Shown piece after piece: positions 33,971-40,066 of a stretch of 48,844 bases of DNA. Within the stretch, counting starts at the first letter, position 1. Every line of letters starts with the position of its first letter. The notes below the pieces were generated by a model. It was given only the letters and a program-made list of their open reading frames with translations, made no database searches and was not told where the DNA came from. Position numbers and translations under genes: made by a program. Location: assembly GCA_012729815.1 (NCBI GenBank), contig JAAYCJ010000037.1:1-48844 (forward strand), read 5' to 3'. This DNA is from Phycisphaerae bacterium. GTDB lineage: Bacteria; Planctomycetota; Phycisphaerae; JAAYCJ01.

Positions 33971-35260
33971 CTAACCTTCCGACGGCTCGGACTCGGTCTT
34001 TTCTCCTTCCGTCTCCTCGCCCACGCGGGCCGAGAAACGCGCCGGCGCCGCGGACTCAGCGTCCGACGCCGCGGCCGCCGCGGCCTTCGCTTCGGCCTTC
34101 GCTTTTTCCATCTCCACCGCCGCCCGCTCCGCCTCGCCGGCGCACGCCTGCACCAGACGCTGCGACTCCTCCTCCGACATCGACAGCTCGCTCATCAGCG
34201 GCTCGGCGCCCACCTCCGACACGTCGCCCACCGACACCATGCCCAACGCCACGATCTTGCCCAGCAGCGTCGAGTCGCCCACGCCCGCCGACTGGATCAC
34301 ACGCTCCAGACGCTCGATCCCGGCGTTGTACTCCGCCGGCGTGATGATGTCGATATCCCAGCCGGTCAACCGGGCCGCCAGACGCACGTTCTGCCCGCGC
34401 TTCCCGATCGCCAGCGACAACTGCTCGTCGTCCACCAGCACCGTCGCACGGCCCAGCTCGAACGACAGGTAAATGTTCGTCACCTCCGCCGGCTTCAACG
34501 CGTTCCCGATCAGCACCGTGCTCGACTCGTTCCACCGCACGATGTCGATCTTCTCCCCGTTGATCTCGTCCACGATGCTCTTGATCCGGCTCCCGCGAAC
34601 CCCCACGCACGCCCCCACCGCGTCCACCTTGCTGTCCAGGCTCACCACCGCCACCTTCGTCCGGTATCCCGCCTCCCGGCCCAACGCCTTGATCTCGATG
34701 ATCCCTTCGGCCACCTCCGGAACCTCCAGCTCGAACAGCCGGCGGATAAAGTCCGGATGCGTCCGCGACAGCACGATCTTCAGCTGCGTCCCCGTCTCCC
34801 GCACATCGCGGATCAGCGACCGAAGCCGCTGGCCCGGCTGGTACGTCTCGCCCGGAATCTGCTCGCTCCGCGGCAAAAATGCCTCCACCCGCCCCAGATT
34901 CACCGTCACCGCCGAACCTTCCTGACGCACCACCGTCCCCGTGACGATCGTGTCCTTGCGCTCCAGGAACTCGTCGTACAGACTCCCCCGCTCGGCCTCC
35001 CGAATCTTCTGAATCATCACCTGCTTGGCCGTCTGCGCGGCGATCCGCCCCAGGTCGCGAAGGCTGATCGACTGCCCGTCGTGGCTCGCCTGGATCTGAC
35101 CGTTGTGCCGGTCGATCGTCACCGTGACCTCATCCGTCGCCCCGAAGTATTTCCTCGCCGCCGACACCATCGCCGCCTCCAGGTCCGAAAACACCGTCTC
35201 CCGGTCGATGTTCCGTTCCTTCGCGATGACGTCCACGATCCTGAGTATGTCCTGGTTCAT
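33971..35260 (-). CDS. nusA: Transcription termination/antitermination factor NusA
   Basis: 429 residues from the ATG at 35260 (MNQDILRIVDVIAKERNIDRETVF), preceded by AAGGAAG. NusA N-terminal RNA-polymerase-binding domain, S1 domain (TIVTGTVVRQEGSAVTVNLGRVEAFLPRSEQIPGE), and KH1/KH2 (VAVVSLDSKVDAVGACVGVRGSRIKSIVDEINGEKIDIV; LSLAIGKRGQNVRLAARLTGWDIDI). The C-terminus has an HhH-type repeat region and an acidic/Ala-rich end. NusA modulates pausing and termination and rRNA antitermination. It heads the run nusA-infB-ylxP-rbfA; the terminator at 35304-35336 isolates it from the ABC ATPase gene. Confidence 0.95.
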   Translation of the reverse strand: MNQDILRIVDVIAKERNIDRETVFSDLEAAMVSAARKYFGATDEVTVTIDRHNGQIQASHDGQSISLRDLGRIAAQTAKQVMIQKIREAERGSLYDEFLERKDTIVTGTVVRQEGSAVTVNLGRVEAFLPRSEQIPGETYQPGQRLRSLIRDVRETGTQLKIVLSRTHPDFIRRLFELEVPEVAEGIIEIKALGREAGYRTKVAVVSLDSKVDAVGACVGVRGSRIKSIVDEINGEKIDIVRWNESSTVLIGNALKPAEVTNIYLSFELGRATVLVDDEQLSLAIGKRGQNVRLAARLTGWDIDIITPAEYNAGIERLERVIQSAGVGDSTLLGKIVALGMVSVGDVSEVGAEPLMSELSMSEEESQRLVQACAGEAERAAVEMEKAKAEAKAAAAAASDAESAAPARFSARVGEETEGEKTESEPSEG

Positions 35261-35303
35261 CCGTTCTGTCTTCCTTTCACTGAACGTCTTCGTTCCGTTC
35301 AAC
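35261..35303 (-). promoter_or_regulatory. nusA leader with short hairpin
   Basis: Between the terminator and the nusA start, arms TGAACG and CGTTCA (35281-35286 and 35296-35301) pair on either side of a nine-base loop. No -35/-10 pair is convincing here, so the nusA promoter may lie upstream of or within the terminator. The hairpin could have a role in autoregulation of nusA, but the evidence is only the arms. Confidence 0.3.
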
Positions 35304-35336
35304 AAAAAAAGTGGGTGCGCAGCGCTTCCCACTTTT
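35304..35336 (-). terminator. Rho-independent terminator after the ABC ATPase gene
   Basis: Minus-strand reading gives AAAAGTGGG, a 12-base loop that contains GCGC twice, then CCCACTTTT followed by TTT (seven T in total). It lies 164 bases beyond the stop of the ABC ATPase gene and 44 bases before the nusA start, so it ends the ATPase transcript and separates it from the nusA operon. Confidence 0.8.
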
Positions 35337-35499
35337 CCTCCGGTCACCCGCGGCATCCGCGCCGCGCTCCGTTCGCCGCCGTCGCGGCGCCCGATACCTT
35401 ACGGTTCGACCTGGCTCGGCCCTGGTCGGTTTGTCACCGCACTCAGTTCATATGCCGGCCTCCTCGCACCGAACCGACCGGAAGAACTCGCCGCACCGC

Positions 35500-36630
35500 C
35501 TAGCCATGTCGGCCCTTCTCCAGCGTCACGTTCTCGCCGGTGTCGCCCGGCTCAAACACGTGCAGGCGAGATGCATCCACGTACATCCGCATCTCCTCCC
35601 CTTCCTTCACCGCCATCCGCGAATCCACGCGGGCCACGATGTGGTCGTGCGCCGCCGTCCGCATGTACACGTCCATCTTGTCCCCCAGCGGCTCGATCAC
35701 GTCCACCTTCACCTTCAAACTGCTCCCCTCGTCGCCCGGCTCGCCCGCCTTCGGGGACAGATTCTCCGGACGAATCCCCAGCACCATCGTCTTGTCCTTG
35801 TACGGGGCCAGCCGGTCCTTCCACGACCCGTCAAGCCGCACCCGGTTGGCCTCGCCCTCCTGGAAGTATACGCTGCCGTTCTCGAACGTCACCCGACCGT
35901 CGAAGAAGTTCATCGGCGGCGTCCCCAAAAAACCCGCTACGAAACGGTTCACCGGCCGGGCGTAAATCGTCAGCGGCGCCCCGCACTGCTGGACCAGCCC
36001 GTCCTTCATCACCACCACCCGGTCGCCCAGCGTCATCGCCTCTTCCTGGTCGTGCGTCACGTAGATCGTCGTCGTCTTGAGCCGCCGGTGCAACTTCTTG
36101 AGCTCCGCCCGCGTCTCCACCCGAAGCTTGGCGTCCAGGTTCGACAGCGGCTCGTCGAACAGGAACGCCTTCGGCTGGCGAACGATCGCCCGGCCCACCG
36201 CCACCCGCTGGCGCTGGCCGCCCGAAAGGGCCTTCGGCTTGCGGTCCAGAAGCTTCTCGATCCCCAGTATCTTGGCCGCCTCCATCACCCGCTGGCGAAT
36301 CTCCGCCTTCGGGTACTTCCGCAGCTTCAGCCCGAACGCCATGTTCTTGTAGACCGTCATGTGCGGGTACAACGCGTAGTTCTGGAACACCATCGCGATG
36401 TCCCGGTCCTTCGGCGGCACGTCGTTAACCACCCGCTCGCCGATCGAGATCGTCCCGTCGGTGATCTCCTCCAGGCCCGCGATCATCCGCAGCGTGGTCG
36501 TCTTGCCGCACCCCGACGGACCGACCAGGACGATGAATTCCGCGTCCTGAATCTCGAGATTCATGTCCTTGACGGCCAATACACCGCCCGGATAAACCTT
36601 CATAACGTCCTTCAAGAGAACATGTGCCAT
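35500..36630 (-). CDS. ABC transporter ATP-binding protein, multiple-sugar type (UgpC/MsmX/MalK-like)
   Basis: 376 residues from the ATG at 36630 (GGAG six bases upstream; the TTG at 36642 overlaps that site). Walker A GPSGCGKTTT, Q-loop FQNYALYPHMTVYKNMAFG, signature LSGGQRQRVAVGRAI, Walker B FLFDEPLSNLDAKLR, H-loop YVTHDQEEAMTLGDRV. The C-terminal regulatory/OB part (GFLGTPPMNFF onwards, then GIRPENL) is typical of the MalK/UgpC/MsmX class that powers sugar or glycerol-phosphate importers. No permease or solute-binding gene stands beside it; such solitary ATPases can serve several importers. It has its own promoter and terminator. Confidence 0.92.
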   Translation of the reverse strand: MAHVLLKDVMKVYPGGVLAVKDMNLEIQDAEFIVLVGPSGCGKTTTLRMIAGLEEITDGTISIGERVVNDVPPKDRDIAMVFQNYALYPHMTVYKNMAFGLKLRKYPKAEIRQRVMEAAKILGIEKLLDRKPKALSGGQRQRVAVGRAIVRQPKAFLFDEPLSNLDAKLRVETRAELKKLHRRLKTTTIYVTHDQEEAMTLGDRVVVMKDGLVQQCGAPLTIYARPVNRFVAGFLGTPPMNFFDGRVTFENGSVYFQEGEANRVRLDGSWKDRLAPYKDKTMVLGIRPENLSPKAGEPGDEGSSLKVKVDVIEPLGDKMDVYMRTAAHDHIVARVDSRMAVKEGEEMRMYVDASRLHVFEPGDTGENVTLEKGRHG

Positions 36631-36695
36631 CGACCACTCCAAATTTCAATTGCCGCATACCGGCCGCGAAAGAACACGGCCAATAATAACAGAAC

Positions 36696-36722
36696 TAGCC
36701 CGCACCATCTCCGTACGGGCTA
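36696..36722 (-). promoter_or_regulatory. Leader hairpin before the ABC ATPase gene
   Basis: Arms TAGCCCG and CGGGCTA (36696-36702, 36716-36722) with a 13-base loop. In the minus-strand RNA it is followed by a T-rich stretch (GTTCTGTTATTATT). Within the leader of the promoter at 36742-36769, so a weak attenuator-like stop or a 5' stability element are possible readings. Confidence 0.4.
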
Positions 36723-36741
36723 TTTCAGCCGTATTCAGGTA

Positions 36742-36769
36742 ATTATAACTACGCCAGCCCCACTGTCAA
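36742..36769 (-). promoter_or_regulatory. Sigma-70-type promoter of the ABC ATPase gene
   Basis: On the minus strand TTGACA (36764-36769) and TATAAT (36742-36747) are both perfect consensus hexamers separated by 16 bp. Transcription would begin near 36735, giving a leader of roughly 100 bases before the ATG at 36630. It stands just downstream of the prfB stop, so it seems to make the ATPase gene independent. Confidence 0.82.
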
Positions 36770-36857
36770 CAACCGGATTGGAAACTCCTGATCCGCCGTG
36801 CCTTACGCCACAGATGCCCCCTCGCCACCTACATCTGGGAGTGGCTCGTCCACCTAC

Positions 36858-36878
36858 CCCCACATCTTGGGGCTTTTT
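36858..36878. terminator. Small hairpin next to the prfB stop
   Basis: CCCCA (36858-36862) / TGGGG (36868-36872) with a CATCT loop, then CTTTTT on the plus strand. Four bases from the end of prfB, which lies on the minus strand; on that strand the T-run stands on the wrong side. A plus-strand terminator has no obvious upstream gene to serve. A 3' hairpin of prfB mRNA is possible. Confidence 0.3.
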
Positions 36879-36881
36879 GCC

Positions 36882-38022
36882 CTACCCGTGGTTCCGCTGC
36901 CGGGCCCGCTCCCGAAGGTAACTCTCGATGAACGCCTGAATATCCCCGTCCAGCACCGCCCCCGTATCGCCCGTCTGGTGGTCCGTCCGGTGATCCTTGA
37001 CCATCTGGTACGGCTGAAGCACGTAGCTGCGAATCTGGTTGCCCCACGCGATCTCGCCCTTCTCGCCCACGATCTTGGCCAGTTCGGCGTCCCGCTTCTG
37101 CTCCTCAAGCCGCAGCAGCTTGGCCTTGAGCATCTGCATCGCCACCCGCCGATTCTGGTGCTGCGACCGCTCGTTCTGGCAGCCCACCACGATCCCGCTG
37201 GGAAGGTGCGTGATCCGGACCGCCGACGAGACCTTGTTGACGTGCTGGCCGCCCGCTCCGCCCGCCCGGAAAAAATCGATCCGAAGATCCTCGTCGCGGA
37301 TCTCGATCTCCCCCTCATCGTCCAGTTCCGGCATCACGTCCACCGAGGCGAAACTGGTGTGCCGGCGATGCTGCGAGTCGAACGGGCTGATCCGCACCAG
37401 CCGGTGCACGCCCATCTCGCACGAGAGATAACCGTAGGCGTAGGGGCCCTTTACGTGCAGTGTCACCGACTGGATGCCCGCCTCCTCACCGTCCCGGCGA
37501 GACACCTCCTCCACGTCATAGTCGGTGTTCTGGAAGTACTTGAGGTACATTCGCAGGAGCATCTCAGCCCAGTCGCAACTCTCCGTGCCGCCGGCGCCGG
37601 CCTGAATGCTGAAAAAACAGTCCGATTCGTCGTGCGGCCTGCTCAGGAGCTTCTGAAGCTCCAGCTTGTCCAACTCGGACCCGATCGACTGCAACTGGCC
37701 CGTCATCTCCGCGACCAGCGACCGGTCCTCTTCCTGCTCCGCCAGCTCCAGCAGATCGGCCAGATCGTCGGTCTCACGGCCGAGGCGCTCCATGGGCTCG
37801 ACCACGCTCTTGAGCGATTTGAGTTCCCCCACCGTCTTCTGGGCCCGCTCCTGGTCCGACCAGAAATCCGGCTGCTCCAACTGCCGGTGAAGCTCAGCCA
37901 GGCGGGCCTGCTTGCCTGCGAAGTCAAAGACTGTCCTTCAGCGCCACCACCCGGGAGCGCAATTGCTCCAGGTAGGCGCTGGGGTTCTCGATCGCCACCC
38001 CGTTGTTGACTTCCTTACCCAC
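36882..38022 (-). CDS. prfB: Peptide chain release factor 2, with programmed +1 frameshift
   Basis: The reading frame starts at GTG 38022 or GTG 37998 and reaches CTT-TGA at 37929-37924. A +1 shift then continues in the next frame (DFAGKQARLAEL...) to 36882. With the 37998 start the protein has about 371 residues, normal for RF2. The SPF tripeptide (RISPFDSQHRRH) and the GGQ motif (AGGAGGQHVNKVSS) mark RF2, which releases at UGA and UAA. The GTG at 38022 overlaps the rpmH stop (TAGTG) and follows AGGTGG; the GTG at 37998 has AAGGAAG ten bases before it. Both fit. Confidence 0.93.
37923..37938 (-). promoter_or_regulatory. prfB autoregulatory frameshift site
   Basis: On the minus strand AAGGA, four spacer bases (CAGT), CTT, TGA, C. 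The slippery CTT is followed by an in-frame UGA and C, the classical RF2 +1 site, with a Shine-Dalgarno-like AAGGA just upstream. When RF2 is low, ribosomes pause at UGA and shift, which raises RF2. The frames join as S-L-(TGA skipped T)-D-F-A-G-K. Confidence 0.92.
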
Positions 38023-38156
38023 TAAACCACCTGCAACTTCCGGCCCGCCCGACGTTTGCGGTTCAACATCTTGCGGCCCTTGCTCGTGCGCATCCGCACC
38101 AGAAACCCGATCTTGCGCTTCCGGTGCCGTCTGCTGATCTTACGCGGATAATGCAT
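38022..38156 (-). CDS. rpmH: 50S ribosomal protein L34 (bL34)
   Basis: 44 residues, small and very basic. ISRRHRKRKIGFLVRMRTSKG followed by RKMLNRKRRAGRKLQVV matches the L34 pattern (KRKRRRKHGFRARM-TKGGRKVLNRRRAKGRK). Its stop TAG overlaps the first possible prfB start by one base. In most bacteria rpmH is next to rnpA/dnaA; here the next gene is prfB and no rnpA follows, an unusual neighbour. A promoter with TATAAT lies 56 bases upstream of its start. Confidence 0.9.
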   Translation of the reverse strand: MHYPRKISRRHRKRKIGFLVRMRTSKGRKMLNRKRRAGRKLQVV

Positions 38157-38211
38157 CGCCGTCTCCTTCCACCTATGCCAGATCGCCTGTCGATCTCGTT
38201 AGAAACCCTCT

Positions 38212-38240
38212 ATTATACAGTTGGGTCTGATCCAATTCCA
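38212..38240 (-). promoter_or_regulatory. Promoter of rpmH-prfB
   Basis: On the minus strand a perfect -10 (TATAAT, 38212-38217) with a 17-bp spacer and a weak -35 (TGGAAT, 38235-38240). Predicted start near 38205, leaving a leader of about 50 bases before the rpmH ATG at 38156. Confidence 0.6.
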
Positions 38241-38305
38241 CCCCTACTTCGACGATTTGCTCCGGACTCGTTGGCCCCCCGCCGAGACGCTGGTCCATCG
38301 GTCCC

Positions 38306-38344
38306 ATTAAAAATGCAACCGGCGGCCGCCCGACCGCCGGTTGC
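38306..38344 (-). terminator. Rho-independent terminator of the HtrA gene
   Basis: Eleven-bp perfect stem GCAACCGGCGG (38315-38325) / CCGCCGGTTGC (38334-38344) with an eight-base loop. In the minus direction it ends in ATTTTTAAT. It is 87 bases beyond the HtrA stop and before the rpmH promoter. Confidence 0.82.
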
Positions 38345-38430
38345 TGCTCCAACCTCAAACCGCACCCATCAATCTCTTGTCAGACCCCGGTTTCCCAAGG
38401 GCGGCTGATACTATAACACGACCGGGCCGG

Positions 38431-39984
38431 CTATTCCAGCGCAATAAAGATATTCCGGGTCGCTCCACCCTGGGTCAGGAAGTACAGGCGGATCCCCCCT
38501 CGTTCCCTCGCCGCTTCAACCGCCTGGGCGAATTCGTCGAGATTCGTCACCGGGCGGCCGTTGGCCCGCATGATCAGGCTCCCTTCGCTCAACCCAAGCC
38601 GGGCCGCGTTGCTGGTCGGGTCCACCTGCGTCACCAGCACGCCCTTGACGTTCTCGTACCCGTAGCGCTGGGCGCTCTCCGGGTCCAGCTCGCTGACCGT
38701 CACGCCCAGGTCATCGAAGCTGCGCTCCCCGTACTCCTGGTCCTCCATGCCCGGCATGCCGCCTTCCTGCTGGAAGAACCCCGCCGGCATCTTCTCCAGC
38801 GTGACGTTCAACTCCACCTTCGCTCCATCGCGCCAGACCGTCAGCGCCACCTCCTGGCCCGGAGGCGTCTGACTGACCAGCGTCTGGAGCTGCTGATTGT
38901 TGGAGATCGGCGTTCCGTTATAGGAAAGAATGACGTCATCCACCTTCAGCCCCGCCCGGCTGGCCGGGGTGTCCGGCATGACCTTGACCACCAGCGCGCC
39001 CTGCGTGTTCTCCAAACCGTACGATCGCGCCAGCGGCAGCGTCAGGTCGCCCGGCTGAAGCGCCACGCCCAGGTAGCTTCGCGTCACTTCCTCATTGTCG
39101 CGGAGCTGATCGGCCACGAAACGGGCCGTGCTCGACGGGATGGCAAAGCCGATCCCCGCGAACGACTGTGTGCCCGAAATGATCGCTGTGTTGACCCCGA
39201 TGATCCGGCCCCGCATGTCCACCAGCGGACCGCCCGAGTTGCCCGGGTTGATCGCCGCGTCCGTCTGGATGTAATTCGTATAAATGCTCAGCGGAACGTT
39301 GCCGCGACCCAGGTAGCTGATGATCCCCTGCGTGACCGTGTTGTCCAATCCGAACGGATTGCCCGCCGCCATCACCCAGTCGCCGACCTGCAACCGTTCC
39401 GAATCGGCAAACTCCAGCGCCGCCAGACCTTCCGCGTTGATCTTGATCAGCGCCAGGTCGGTCGGCGGGTCGGTCCGCACCCACTGGGCTTCGTACGACC
39501 GGCCGTCCGGGAACAGCACGCGAACCTTGTCCGCTCCCTGCACCACGTGGTTGTTGGTCAGGATGTAGCCGTCCGAGCCGATTACCACGCCGCTGCCCAA
39601 CCCGCCGCCGGGACGCTGACGCGGACGCCGACGCGGCGAGTCGGGATCGCGGAAAAACGGCCCGAAGAACCGCTCGAAATCCTCATCCGGGAACATCCGC
39701 GGACGCTCGCGGCTCGGCGTCGGCTCTTCCTGCGCCGCCGCCACCGACTCGATGTGCACCACCGACTGGCTGATCTTCTTGGCCACCGCGTTGAACACCC
39801 GGCTGATCCGCTCCGCCGCCGCCAGATCCTCCTCGGCGATCTCCAGGACCGGACGGGTGGTCGGGCTTCCCTGTTCTACCTGGGCCAACCCCGAAAGCGG
39901 CCCCAGGTTCCAGTAGAAGACCAGCAGCACCGCAAACGCAAAACCCAGTCCGAATCCCAACAGAGTCGATCTGCTCAGCTTCAT
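38431..39984 (-). CDS. HtrA/DegP-type periplasmic serine protease
   Basis: 517 residues from the ATG at 39984 (GGGAGG seven bases upstream). A single N-terminal hydrophobic anchor (LLGFGLGFAFAVLLVFYW) places it in the periplasm. Trypsin-fold triad: His in ILTNNHVVQGA, Asp in TDLALIKI, Ser in NPGNSGGPLVD (GNSGG). Two PDZ domains follow (YLGVALQPGDLTLPLARSYGL... and VTVSELDPESAQRYGYENVKGVLVTQV). An Arg/Pro-rich stretch (about residue 120) before the triad is odd but common in planctomycetes. Such enzymes degrade misfolded envelope proteins. It is downstream of purL across a short gap with a hairpin. Confidence 0.94.
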   Translation of the reverse strand: MKLSRSTLLGFGLGFAFAVLLVFYWNLGPLSGLAQVEQGSPTTRPVLEIAEEDLAAAERISRVFNAVAKKISQSVVHIESVAAAQEEPTPSRERPRMFPDEDFERFFGPFFRDPDSPRRRPRQRPGGGLGSGVVIGSDGYILTNNHVVQGADKVRVLFPDGRSYEAQWVRTDPPTDLALIKINAEGLAALEFADSERLQVGDWVMAAGNPFGLDNTVTQGIISYLGRGNVPLSIYTNYIQTDAAINPGNSGGPLVDMRGRIIGVNTAIISGTQSFAGIGFAIPSSTARFVADQLRDNEEVTRSYLGVALQPGDLTLPLARSYGLENTQGALVVKVMPDTPASRAGLKVDDVILSYNGTPISNNQQLQTLVSQTPPGQEVALTVWRDGAKVELNVTLEKMPAGFFQQEGGMPGMEDQEYGERSFDDLGVTVSELDPESAQRYGYENVKGVLVTQVDPTSNAARLGLSEGSLIMRANGRPVTNLDEFAQAVEAARERGGIRLYFLTQGGATRNIFIALE

Positions 39985-40035
39985 GACCCAGCCTCCCTTA
40001 GTATCATGCAGAATTACTGAAGTAGCCTCGCTCAT

Positions 40036-40056
40036 TGTGGGGTGTTGCCCCCCACA
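40036..40056. repeat. Hairpin between purL and HtrA genes
   Basis: TGTGGGG (40036-40042) / CCCCACA (40050-40056) with a seven-base loop, 11 bases past the purL stop and 51 bases before the HtrA start. There is no T-tract on the minus strand, so it may be an intercistronic processing or stability element rather than a terminator. Confidence 0.4.
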
Positions 40057-40066
40057 GGCTTTCCTA

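Noticed and set aside
36858-36878. Terminator for prfB
   Set aside because: The T-run is on the plus-strand side, whereas prfB is transcribed on the minus strand; kept only as a low-confidence hairpin.
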